Shown here one piece after another: positions 15,539 through 23,109 of a stretch of 44,701 bases of DNA. The stretch is from positions 1-44,701 of the forward strand of contig JAUMWD010000015.1 of NCBI GenBank assembly GCA_030529825.1. Reading direction: 5' to 3'. The notes below the pieces were generated by a model. The model was given only the letters and a program-made list of their open reading frames with translations, had not been told where the DNA came from and did not search any database. The position numbers and the translations under genes are program-made. This DNA is from Bacillota bacterium (GTDB lineage: Bacteria; Bacillota; Clostridia; Oscillospirales; Oscillospiraceae). Position 1 is the first letter of the stretch. Each line of letters starts with the position of its first letter.

Positions 15539-17127
15539 TGAAGACTGTTGATATTGTATACAATACCAAGAAGAAAAAGGGCGAAACCCAGTATGGCAAG
15601 CTCTTTAATGACGGCAAGGTAAGAAAACGCCGCGAGTGGCGCGGTCTTAAGGACACCCTTTATGATTTCTCCAGATGGCTGTACCTGTGGGGCGTTGTAA
15701 TTGATGTTACCATGTCCAAGGGCGCAATCAAGGGCCTGTTCCGCTACCGCTGGATGTCCAACTATCTGGCAGTTCCCCATGCAATGGATAAGTTCACCAT
15801 GGGTATGCGCGATGAAACTCTGCGTATCACCCACACCGCAATGGACTTCGTTGTAAAAGACGTTGCAAAGTGCATTAAGGAAACCCTCCGCGGTGACCGC
15901 CGCTGCGGCAACGATGTTGAATTTTCCAACAAGTGCGTCCTCTCTGATGAGAACGCAATGACCGTCTTCATGATGGGCTTCCCCATGCTGAAGGCAATCC
16001 TGCGTGAGATACCCACCATGTTCTCCGCAAACATCATGACCCAGCAGTCCACCATGCACTATCTGGATGTTGCACAGCGCTTCGGTATTCCCGGTGACGT
16101 TTGCCCCATGCCTGAGGCAGAAGCCGGCATCTCCATCGAGGACGACTTCTCCGTTCTGGGCAAGTGCGCAGTTCAGGTTAACACCACCTGCGACGGCTCC
16201 CTCATGGGCAACGGCCTTATCGCAAAGCGTCTTGAGCGCGAGTACGGCATTCCCACCTTCCAGCTGGCAGCTCCCATGCGCCATGAATCTCCCGACGTTC
16301 TTGATTACGCCGCAGAGGATATGAAGGCCTGCATTAAGTGGGTCGAGGAGCAGATGGGCGTAAAGTGGGATTGGGACGCATACTTTGAATGCATCAAGCG
16401 CGTCAACGCAACCACCCGTATGCGCTGGAGCTGGCTGGAGGTTAACTCCACTCCTTATCCCCAGTTCTACGGCGCAGTATTCTCTCTGTTCAACGATACC
16501 GACTACATGGGCAACTGCGGACGCAGCGCAGATTTCCCGCCCATTGAGAAGAAGATCAACGATCTCATCATCAAGGGCTATAAGAATAAGACCATGCAGG
16601 CACCCGAGTACCGCCATCGCTGCATTGTCTGGGGCGTACAGCCTCAGTACTGCATCGACCAGCTGTACTGGATGATCAACTGCTGGGGTGTCATTCCTCT
16701 TACCGATATGCTTTCCATGGTTGTTGATAAGCAGTTCTGCGAAGAGAACAAGCCTGAAAACTATGAGCAGGCATACAAGGATATGGCATACCTGAACATG
16801 AACATGATTATGCGTAATAAGACTCACGGCGGCTACGAGGTTCTCGTTGACGAGCTTTGGGAGCATGTTGAGAGGATGAACGCTGACATGGTCATGATGT
16901 GGGAGCATATGTCCTGCAAGGCTCTGAACGGTCTCCACGGCCAGTTCGAGGATCAGGCACGCGAGCGCGGCATCCACATCGTATGGGTCAACCACGACCT
17001 TTGCGATCCCCGAGTATTCACCCGTCAGCAGATTCGCGATGAATTCAGCACCTACATGCGCACCGTTATGCGTGAGGAGCCTCTGGATCCCACCATCGAG
17101 TTCCTGCCCGATGAGCACGCATGGTAA
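15538..17127 (+). CDS. 2-hydroxyacyl-CoA dehydratase, HgdA-like subunit
   Basis: A 529-residue partner subunit of the same family. The conserved VNTTCDGSLMGNG contains Cys218, and HDLCDPR contains Cys489; both fit family cluster ligands. It is longer than many homologous subunits, with a basic N-terminal stretch (KKKK, RKRREWRG) of about 40 residues and an aromatic segment following. The gene starts at the ATG that overlaps the previous stop. A ribosome site for the next small gene follows its stop by six bases, so three genes form one operon. Reaction and substrate are inferred only at family level. Confidence 0.82.
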   Translation: MKTVDIVYNTKKKKGETQYGKLFNDGKVRKRREWRGLKDTLYDFSRWLYLWGVVIDVTMSKGAIKGLFRYRWMSNYLAVPHAMDKFTMGMRDETLRITHTAMDFVVKDVAKCIKETLRGDRRCGNDVEFSNKCVLSDENAMTVFMMGFPMLKAILREIPTMFSANIMTQQSTMHYLDVAQRFGIPGDVCPMPEAEAGISIEDDFSVLGKCAVQVNTTCDGSLMGNGLIAKRLEREYGIPTFQLAAPMRHESPDVLDYAAEDMKACIKWVEEQMGVKWDWDAYFECIKRVNATTRMRWSWLEVNSTPYPQFYGAVFSLFNDTDYMGNCGRSADFPPIEKKINDLIIKGYKNKTMQAPEYRHRCIVWGVQPQYCIDQLYWMINCWGVIPLTDMLSMVVDKQFCEENKPENYEQAYKDMAYLNMNMIMRNKTHGGYEVLVDELWEHVERMNADMVMMWEHMSCKALNGLHGQFEDQARERGIHIVWVNHDLCDPRVFTRQQIRDEFSTYMRTVMREEPLDPTIEFLPDEHAW

Positions 17128-17143
17128 GAAAGGAGAAATAACA

Positions 17144-17317
17144 ATGAAAAAATTAGCTAAAATTCCTCTTATTGCTCTTGGCGGAGCAACCGGCACATTT
17201 GCAGTGCTCTTCACTGTATATTTCTTCAATCTGGACGAGAAGTTCATGGCATACTGTGTTGACCCAATCCTCCAGTGGTGGTATGACAACAAGGTAGAGC
17301 ATAAGTACTACGTCTGA
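17144..17317 (+). CDS. 57-residue membrane peptide in the dehydratase operon
   Basis: A short protein with a basic N-terminus (MKKLAK), one hydrophobic helix at about residues 8-28 and an aromatic, charged tail ending EHKYYV. AAGGAGA lies eight bases before the ATG, and a strong terminator follows the stop, so the gene is well framed and probably translated. It is 16 bases after the HgdA-like gene. It could tether or modulate the dehydratase at the membrane, but nothing in its sequence shows a function. I know of no named family for it. Confidence 0.7.
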   Translation: MKKLAKIPLIALGGATGTFAVLFTVYFFNLDEKFMAYCVDPILQWWYDNKVEHKYYV

Positions 17318-17327
17318 TATGTAAAGC

Positions 17328-17362
17328 AAAGCCCCCACGCTATGGCGTGGGGGCTTTTTCAT
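17328..17362. terminator. Bidirectional terminator between convergent operons
   Basis: A 13-bp stem, AAAGCCCCCACGC against GCGTGGGGGCTTT, loop TATG, with A-rich sequence on the left and TTTTT on the right. It ends the dehydratase operon on the plus strand and the dapF operon on the minus strand. Confidence 0.92.
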
Positions 17363-17365
17363 TTA

Positions 17366-18130
17366 TCAGAAGCTATAGGTTTCGTTGAAAACGGGAACGG
17401 TGAGGGGAAGCTTGCCCTCAAGCGCTTTTTCAATGTCCGAGGTGTCAATGTGGCTTGAAAGGGGCGGGAAGGTGTTGTCAAAGTGGTCAAGGAAAATTGC
17501 CTTGGGCTTTGTCATTTCAATGAACTGCATGGCAGGAGTCAGCAGGTCGCTTGTGCCCTGATAGGGGAGAACCAGGAGGTCCACATCCTTGGGATAATCC
17601 ACATCATCAAGCCAGCCCAAGCTGCCCATGAGATAAATGCGCTTGCCCTCTGCTTCAATGAGGAAGCCCACAATCTCGTCACCCATGGTGCAGTCAAGGC
17701 TCTCTGCTGCCAGCTTGACAAGATTGCCGAAATATCTGATGACGCGGAAGCTGAAAACGACGGATCTGAGCAGCTTTTTGTCATACTTGACATGAAGGCT
17801 GCGGAAGGGAGTGACCTTTATATCGCCGAACTCCATTACATCACCGGGAGCAAACTTTCTCAGGTTCTCATCGGGAATACCCATGCAGGAAAGATTTACA
17901 TAGGGAGTCTTTGTGCACCACACCTTTGCACCGCTTTTCTTAACGGTTTTGGGCAGTGTGGAAACATGGTCAAAGTGGCCGTGGGTGATGATGATATCCT
18001 TGAAACGCAGAAATTCCTCTTCTGCGGAGGGAGTTTCGCTGCCTCTGCAGGGAATGTAGGGGTCAAAGATTATTGCGGAGCTTTCGGTCTCGAAGGAAAC
18101 TCCCGCGGTGCCGTACCATTTGATTTTCAT
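17366..18130 (-). CDS. Metallo-beta-lactamase-fold hydrolase, copy 2
   Basis: A 254-residue UlaG-like metal-dependent hydrolase. THGHFDH near residues 49-55 is the metal-binding signature, DPYIP near 23 supports the fold, and a late FLDHFDN segment supplies another His and Asp. Start 18130 follows AGAGGA. It is a close paralogue of the gene just upstream, sharing the same length and most motifs, and both follow dapF on the minus strand. Substrate unknown; UlaG-like proteins include lactonases and phosphodiesterases, so no specific reaction is claimed. Confidence 0.85.
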   Translation of the reverse strand: MKIKWYGTAGVSFETESSAIIFDPYIPCRGSETPSAEEEFLRFKDIIITHGHFDHVSTLPKTVKKSGAKVWCTKTPYVNLSCMGIPDENLRKFAPGDVMEFGDIKVTPFRSLHVKYDKKLLRSVVFSFRVIRYFGNLVKLAAESLDCTMGDEIVGFLIEAEGKRIYLMGSLGWLDDVDYPKDVDLLVLPYQGTSDLLTPAMQFIEMTKPKAIFLDHFDNTFPPLSSHIDTSDIEKALEGKLPLTVPVFNETYSF

Positions 18131-18158
18131 TTTTTGTTCCTCTTTATATGTATTTTTT

Positions 18159-18923
18159 TCAGATTTCGTAGGTTTCGCCGTAAACGGGAATTGTCAGAGG
18201 CAGTCTGCCTTCAAGCGCTTTCACCATTCCGGAGGTGTCGATATGATTTGACATGGGAGGGAAGGTGTCGTCAAAATGGTCAAGTAGCACCGCTTTAGGC
18301 TGTGTCATCTCGATGAATTTCAGACCGGGAGTCACAAGATCGCTGGCACCCTGGAAGGGGAGAATGAGCAAATCAACATTCTGCGGATACTCAACATCCT
18401 CCACCCAGTTCATGCTCGCCATGAGATAAATGCGCTTGCCCTCTGCCTCAATGAGATAGCCCACGGTTTCGTTTGCTTCCGGGCAGACTTTGTTCTCCCC
18501 GATGAGCTCCACAAGGTTGGAAAAGTATTTGAAGGGCCGCAGGCTGAACGCGGTACTGAAAATGAGCTTGGCGTCAAACTTTACATGGCGGCTTTGGAAA
18601 ACCGTCACCTTCATATCGCCGAAGTTAAGAACATCGCCGGGGAAAATGATTTTCATGTTGTCCGGTGAAACACCTTTGTATACCAGAGTTTCAAAGGGCG
18701 TCTTTGTACACCAGACCGTGGCACCGCTTTTAGAAACGGTTTCGGGAATGGTGGAAATGTGGTCAAAATGACCGTGGGTAACGAGGATGTTTTTAAAGCG
18801 GAGATATTCCTCCTCTGCGGAGGGAGTTTCGCTGCCCTTGCGCGGGATGTAGGGGTCAAAAATAATTTCGTCTTTCTCTGTTTCGAGAGAAATGCAGGCT
18901 GTGCCGTACCATTTTAGCTTCAT
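18159..18923 (-). CDS. Metallo-beta-lactamase-fold hydrolase, copy 1
   Basis: A 254-residue paralogue of the downstream gene, opening MKLKWYGTACISLETE and carrying THGHFDH plus LLDHFDD. It starts 17 bases after the dapF stop, with AGAGG ahead of the ATG, so dapF and both hydrolases form one operon. The two copies are separated by 28 bases. They differ most in the mid-region around residues 115-150, where substrate contacts might lie. The tandem arrangement points to gene duplication. Confidence 0.85.
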   Translation of the reverse strand: MKLKWYGTACISLETEKDEIIFDPYIPRKGSETPSAEEEYLRFKNILVTHGHFDHISTIPETVSKSGATVWCTKTPFETLVYKGVSPDNMKIIFPGDVLNFGDMKVTVFQSRHVKFDAKLIFSTAFSLRPFKYFSNLVELIGENKVCPEANETVGYLIEAEGKRIYLMASMNWVEDVEYPQNVDLLILPFQGASDLVTPGLKFIEMTQPKAVLLDHFDDTFPPMSNHIDTSGMVKALEGRLPLTIPVYGETYEI

Positions 18924-18940
18924 ATCAATACGCCTCTATT

Positions 18941-19759
18941 TCAAATTTCTTTTGTTTCGCCTTCAAATACAATGCAGGTGGGACCTGTAAGGAAAATGTC
19001 GTGAGCCCATCCGCAGGGCTCTGCCTTCACAGTGACGAAAAGGTCGCCGCCGGGCATGGAAATCTTTGTATCAATGCCGCTGACCTTGCCCATGAGTGTC
19101 AGTGCCGCGGTGATTGAGCCGCTGCCCGTGCCGCAGGCAAGAGTGAAATCCTCCACACCGCGCTCAAAGGTAATGGCTTTTATTTCGTTTTCGCCGGTGA
19201 GCTTTACAAAGCTCACATTTGCCCCCTTGGGGAAAGCGGGGGAATAGCGCAGCCTTCTGCCCAGCTCACGAAGCTCGTTTTCGGGAATTTCGTCCCAGCT
19301 ATCCATGATTACAACTGCGTGGGGAATTCCGGGATTGCCAAGCTCTATGTACGCGCAATCAAAGCCTTCTGCTTCGCGATGCAGGTCGATTATGCCGGGA
19401 TCATTAAGCCGCACCTTGTACAGAGCTTCGCTGATGCGCTCGCCGATGACGAGACCTGCGGTGGTTTCAATGCGCTGTGTTTCACCCGCAAGTCCGTGCT
19501 CATAGCCGTAGCGGGCAATGCATCTTGCACCGTTGCCGCACATTTCGCCCATGCTGCCGTCAGCATTATAAAAGCGCAGACGGTAGTCGCCGTCTTTTTC
19601 AGCCTTGTCCACAAGCATAAGTCCGTCAGCGCTGATACCCATGCGGCGGTGGCAAAGCTTTCGGGCAAGCTCGGGAATTTTTTCAATCTCCACAGGCTCT
19701 TCCATCATGTTTATGATAACAAAGTCGTTTCCGGCTCCGTGCATTTTGGTGAATTTCAT
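18941..19759 (-). CDS. dapF: Diaminopimelate epimerase
   Basis: A 272-residue enzyme converting LL- to meso-diaminopimelate, the precursor of lysine and peptidoglycan cross-links. The two catalytic cysteines are present: Cys74 in EMCGNGARC and Cys209 in TLACGTGSGS. The opening FTKMHGAGNDFV is the family signature. Start 19759 follows AAGGAGG. It heads the minus-strand operon with two metallo-beta-lactamase-fold genes. Its promoter overlaps the divergent CoA-transferase promoter. Confidence 0.95.
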   Translation of the reverse strand: MKFTKMHGAGNDFVIINMMEEPVEIEKIPELARKLCHRRMGISADGLMLVDKAEKDGDYRLRFYNADGSMGEMCGNGARCIARYGYEHGLAGETQRIETTAGLVIGERISEALYKVRLNDPGIIDLHREAEGFDCAYIELGNPGIPHAVVIMDSWDEIPENELRELGRRLRYSPAFPKGANVSFVKLTGENEIKAITFERGVEDFTLACGTGSGSITAALTLMGKVSGIDTKISMPGGDLFVTVKAEPCGWAHDIFLTGPTCIVFEGETKEI

Positions 19760-19786
19760 TGGAGATTCCTCCTTGCATTTTAAAAT

Positions 19787-19815
19787 ATTATATCACTACT
19801 TGAAAAACATGTCAC
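19787..19815 (-). promoter_or_regulatory. Predicted dapF promoter
   Basis: On the minus strand, GTGACA (19815-19810), 17 bases, then TATAAT (19792-19787). The -10 is consensus and the -35 is 5/6. Confidence 0.65.
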
Positions 19816-19828
19816 CCTAATATATAAT
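19800..19828 (+). promoter_or_regulatory. Predicted CoA-transferase gene promoter
   Basis: TTGAAA (19800-19805), 17 bases, TATAAT (19823-19828). It shares 16 bases with the oppositely directed dapF promoter. Confidence 0.65.
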
Positions 19829-19872
19829 ATTCTACTGTTAAAAGTAAAAAATTGTAGTCAGGAGAATACAAA

Positions 19873-21180
19873 ATGGCAGATTATAAAGCATTATACACAC
19901 AAAAGCTCACTACTCCCGAAGCCATCGCAGAGATGGTTCAGAACGATTGGCTCTTCGGCATGGACACCGGTCCCTCCCAGGCACCTGCTATTATGACCGC
20001 AGTTGCAAACAAAATCAAGAACAGCGATATCAAGGGTGTTAAGGTTCAGACACTTCTGGATATCTATCCCTATGAGTTTTATGCCGACAACAGCCTGGCA
20101 GGCAAGATGACCGGCTTCAGCTGGTTTAGCTCCGGCGGCGCACGTAAGGCAGTCAACGGCGGCTATGCAGACCTTTTCCCTGCATACTACCGTGACATTC
20201 CCCGTCATATCCGCACCGAGTACGAGTATGACGCATTCTGCGTAGAGGTTTCTCCCATGGACAGCCACGGCTACTTCAGCCTTTCCCTCAACGGCTCCTA
20301 TGCCGAAGCAATGATAGACAAGGCAAAGAGAATTTTCGTTGAGGTCAACGAATGCCAGCCCCGCTGCCTCTGCGGCACCCAGATTCATGTTTCCCAGGTT
20401 GACGCAATCGTTGAATATAATCACGAGCTTCCCGTACTGCCTCCCGTAGTGCTTGACGAAACCAGCATCACCATCGGCAACCTCATTGCCGAGCAGATTC
20501 CCGACGGTGCCTGCATCCAGCTGGGTATCGGCGCAATCCCCGATGCAACAGGTATGGCACTTAAGGCAAAGCATGACCTGGGCATCCACACCGAGATGTT
20601 CACCGACTCCATGGTTGAGCTTATCGAGTGCGGCGCAGTCAACAACTCCAAGAAGCAAATTCACCGCAACAAGTCCGTAACCACCTTTGCCTTCGGCTCC
20701 AAGAGAATTTATGACTTCATCGACGATAACCCCGCTGTTGAGGTTCTTCCCGTTGACTATGTCAATGACCCCGAGGTTATCTGCAAGAACGATAACATGA
20801 TTTCCATCAACGCAGCACTTGAGGTTGACTTCTTCGGTCAGGTCTGTGCGGAGTCTGTGGGTACCAAGCATATGTCCGGCTCCGGCGGCCAGATTGACTA
20901 TGTACGCGGCGCCTGCCAGTCCAAGGGCGGCAAGAGCTTCATCGCCTTCACCTCCACTGCAAAGGGCGGCACCATCAGCAAGATTAAGCCCATTCTTACC
21001 CCCGGCGCAATCTGCACCACCTCCAAGAACGATGTTGACTACATCGTAACCGAGTACGGCATTGCGCATCTCCGCGGCAGAAGCCTGGGCGACCGCACCC
21101 GTCAGCTCATCGCCATCGCACATCCCGACTTCCGCGACGAGCTCACCTTCGAGGCAAAGAAGCGCGGCATTCTCATCTGA
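19873..21180 (+). CDS. Acetyl-CoA hydrolase/transferase family CoA-transferase
   Basis: A 435-residue CoA-transferase of the acetyl-CoA hydrolase, 4-hydroxybutyrate and butyryl-CoA:acetate CoA-transferase family. These enzymes move CoA from an acyl-CoA to a free acid through a glutamyl-CoA intermediate. The likely catalytic Glu is Glu241 in IHTEMFTDS. The family segments QLGIGAIPDA and GSGGQIDYVRGA (CoA-binding and oxyanion regions) are present. CAGGAGAATAC precedes the ATG. The gene stands alone with its own promoter and a shared downstream terminator. Its acid partner is unknown; supplying CoA to a 2-hydroxyacid for the nearby dehydratase is possible but unproven. Confidence 0.85.
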   Translation: MADYKALYTQKLTTPEAIAEMVQNDWLFGMDTGPSQAPAIMTAVANKIKNSDIKGVKVQTLLDIYPYEFYADNSLAGKMTGFSWFSSGGARKAVNGGYADLFPAYYRDIPRHIRTEYEYDAFCVEVSPMDSHGYFSLSLNGSYAEAMIDKAKRIFVEVNECQPRCLCGTQIHVSQVDAIVEYNHELPVLPPVVLDETSITIGNLIAEQIPDGACIQLGIGAIPDATGMALKAKHDLGIHTEMFTDSMVELIECGAVNNSKKQIHRNKSVTTFAFGSKRIYDFIDDNPAVEVLPVDYVNDPEVICKNDNMISINAALEVDFFGQVCAESVGTKHMSGSGGQIDYVRGACQSKGGKSFIAFTSTAKGGTISKIKPILTPGAICTTSKNDVDYIVTEYGIAHLRGRSLGDRTRQLIAIAHPDFRDELTFEAKKRGILI

Positions 21181-21191
21181 TTTAAAAAGCT

Positions 21192-21222
21192 AAAAGCAGG
21201 CACTGAAAAGTGCCTGCTTTTT
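21192..21222. terminator. Bidirectional terminator between the CoA-transferase and RluA-type genes
   Basis: A 13-bp stem, AAAAGCAGGCACT against AGTGCCTGCTTTT, with a GAAA loop and T tracts readable on both strands. The minus-strand gene stops at its edge. Confidence 0.9.
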
Positions 21223-21878
21223 TAATAAATGGCCATGTGCTTAATGTCAAATTCCGTCCAGGGATATGTTTCAGGCGGCTTGTGCTTGAATTCAACCTGC
21301 CTGCCGTCAGTGGGATTTGTAAAGGAAATGGAGTATGACCACAGCGCAATGTCGCAGCCGTCCTCAAGAGTGCTGTATTTGCGGTCTCCCACAAGGGGAA
21401 GTCCACGGGAGGAAAACTGACAGCGAATCTGATGAGTGCGCCCCGTGATAAGATTAATCTTCACAAGGGATAGGGAAGGAGTTTCCTTCAGCACCTCGTA
21501 TTCCAGAATTGCCTCCTGAACATTCTTGCCCGTTTCCGTTACAACATAGGTTTTGCGCTCTTCCTTTGAACGCAAAAGCAGGTCGGTCATGCGGCCTTCC
21601 TTTTCGGGAAGAATACCGTGTACCACGGCGAGATAGCTTTTGCCGAATTCATCATCCCGAATCTGACGGGAAAGCTCCGAGGCGGTTTCGGGATTGCGGG
21701 CCAGCACCATGAGTCCGCTGACCACCTGATCCAGACGATGCACCGTGCGGACACAGGCCTTTTCGTCGCCCAGATACTCCCGCACAAGAGAGGGCATGCC
21801 GCCTGCTTCGTCGGTGGATAGTACACCTGCTGGCTTTATGCATACTATGAAGTTTTTATCCTTATAAACTGCTTCCAT
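21222..21878 (-). CDS. RluA-family pseudouridine synthase
   Basis: A 218-residue RNA pseudouridine synthase. HRLDQVVSGLMVLA carries the catalytic Asp50, and TGRTHQIR is the second family signature. It lacks an N-terminal S4 domain, so it is a short-form member; the target uridine (rRNA or tRNA) cannot be named. The gene begins one base after the stop of the upstream minus-strand gene at 21880, so the two are probably co-transcribed. Confidence 0.88.
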   Translation of the reverse strand: MEAVYKDKNFIVCIKPAGVLSTDEAGGMPSLVREYLGDEKACVRTVHRLDQVVSGLMVLARNPETASELSRQIRDDEFGKSYLAVVHGILPEKEGRMTDLLLRSKEERKTYVVTETGKNVQEAILEYEVLKETPSLSLVKINLITGRTHQIRCQFSSRGLPLVGDRKYSTLEDGCDIALWSYSISFTNPTDGRQVEFKHKPPETYPWTEFDIKHMAIY

Positions 21879-21879
21879 A

Positions 21880-22782
21880 TTATTTGATACCGAAAATGCC
21901 GTTCCAAGGCATGGTCATGATAATGCCGTTTAAGCTTACGCGGACATCGCCCAGATTTTTGTTGAACAGCCCATTCGCGTCCTTGCCCTGTGCGTCAAAA
22001 TCCGCCGCCTTTGCAATGTCAAGGACGCTTAATTTGAACTCTGCGCTGAAATCGGCGGTTTTAAAATCATCCTTTTTGCAGGACATGGGGATACGCCTGA
22101 ACAGCTTGTCGTACATATCTGCGGGCATGGCGATCTGCCCCAGCAGCATGAGCTGATCCTCGTTGAAGAATTCCTCCGCACTGTAACAACCGAAACCGCC
22201 GATGGTGGCGTTCTGCACTCTTTCAAAATCCGGTGTTCCGTCGTAGTGGTCAAAGCTTATGGCACAGAGCACAGCTTCGCCCACAATCGTGCTCTCAAGA
22301 CATTCCAGAACCACAAAGCTGCGGTAGTTTTCGCCGTATTTATATAAATAGCAGCCGCCGGTAACCAGAGGCGGGAGCTTACTGTTTTCTTCGGACTTTT
22401 CGCCCTTGCGCTTTCTCACGGTCTTGCAGGGAGTATTGAGTGTCTTGAGGAAGCTTTTGAGATTGCGCTTGCGCTGCTTTAATCCATCCTCGTCAGCCTC
22501 CAGCTCACGCAAAAATTCGATATTGCTGCCGCTTTCGATGATTTCGGTAACCTTTTTCAGAATTTCGGGCTCGATGCCGCCGCACTGCCACTGAGCCTTT
22601 GCAATGGCAAAATATACATCATGAAGTATGCCGTCGTCGGGATCGAAATCTGCAAGGTAGTCGTCAAGAATTACCTCGGTAATATCGGAAACATCAAAAC
22701 CCTCGTCGTACTGCTCCATAAAGCGGTCATATACTTCGCAGTATTCATCGCTTTGGGTAACGCCGAAACCCCACATTCCCAT
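21880..22782 (-). CDS. Unknown protein, N-terminal DUF4259-like
   Basis: A 300-residue soluble protein. The N-terminal GMWGFGVTQSDEYCEVYDRF and the acidic helical stretch that follows remind me of DUF4259-like proteins, but the match is by eye. A basic linker (VRKRKGEKSEE) at about 120-133 joins a C-terminal beta-rich domain ending MPWNGIFGIK. I chose ATG 22782 because GAGGTG is spaced eight bases ahead; GTG 22791 would sit on that site. It precedes the RluA-type gene by one base. Function unknown. Confidence 0.7.
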   Translation of the reverse strand: MGMWGFGVTQSDEYCEVYDRFMEQYDEGFDVSDITEVILDDYLADFDPDDGILHDVYFAIAKAQWQCGGIEPEILKKVTEIIESGSNIEFLRELEADEDGLKQRKRNLKSFLKTLNTPCKTVRKRKGEKSEENSKLPPLVTGGCYLYKYGENYRSFVVLECLESTIVGEAVLCAISFDHYDGTPDFERVQNATIGGFGCYSAEEFFNEDQLMLLGQIAMPADMYDKLFRRIPMSCKKDDFKTADFSAEFKLSVLDIAKAADFDAQGKDANGLFNKNLGDVRVSLNGIIMTMPWNGIFGIK

Positions 22783-22878
22783 AGTAAGCACCTCACTTAT
22801 GTTATATATACCATTTTATATATACTTGCGGCTTTGTCAAGGGCGAAAGGGTATTGGCATTTTTCCTATAATATAATG

Positions 22879-22912
22879 AAAAAGTCCTCCATCAAAAGAT
22901 GGAGGACTTTTT
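22879..22912 (-). terminator. Terminator of tRNA-Ser
   Basis: A 15-bp stem, AAAAAGTCCTCCATC against GATGGAGGACTTTTT, loop AAAA, directly after the tRNA 3' end on the minus strand. Confidence 0.9.
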
Positions 22913-22913
22913 G

Positions 22914-23005
22914 TGGCGCAGAAGGAGGGATTTGAACCCTCGCGCGCTTTTTACACGCCTACTCCCTTAGCAGGGGAGCCCCTTCGGCCTCTTGGGTACT
23001 TCTGC
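22914..23005 (-). tRNA. tRNA-Ser (anticodon GCU)
   Basis: On the minus strand, acceptor GCAGAAG pairs with CTTCTGC. The anticodon stem CTCCC/GGGAG encloses loop CTGCTAA, giving anticodon GCU. A long variable arm, as in class II tRNAs, precedes the T arm GAGGG/CCCTC with TTCAAAT. CCA is encoded. It reads serine AGC/AGU codons. Confidence 0.95.
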
Positions 23006-23021
23006 ACATAGCCGCTAAAGT

Positions 23022-23050
23022 ATGATAGCACAGCACAATACAGTTGTCAA
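23022..23050 (-). promoter_or_regulatory. Promoter of tRNA-Ser
   Basis: On the minus strand, TTGACA (23050-23045), 17 bases, TATCAT (23027-23022), ending 16 bases before the tRNA. The -35 box is consensus. Confidence 0.75.
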
Positions 23051-23073
23051 GAAGTTTTGAGCTTTTTGCAAAA

Positions 23074-23109
23074 GGATAACACCCCAGTCAATTAACGGGG
23101 TTGTTATCC
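23074..23109 (-). terminator. Terminator overlapping the end of the GT-C-like gene
   Basis: GGATAACACCCC pairs with GGGGTTGTTATCC, one base bulged. The stop codon at 23088-23090 lies in the loop, and TTTTGC follows on the minus strand. Confidence 0.7.
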
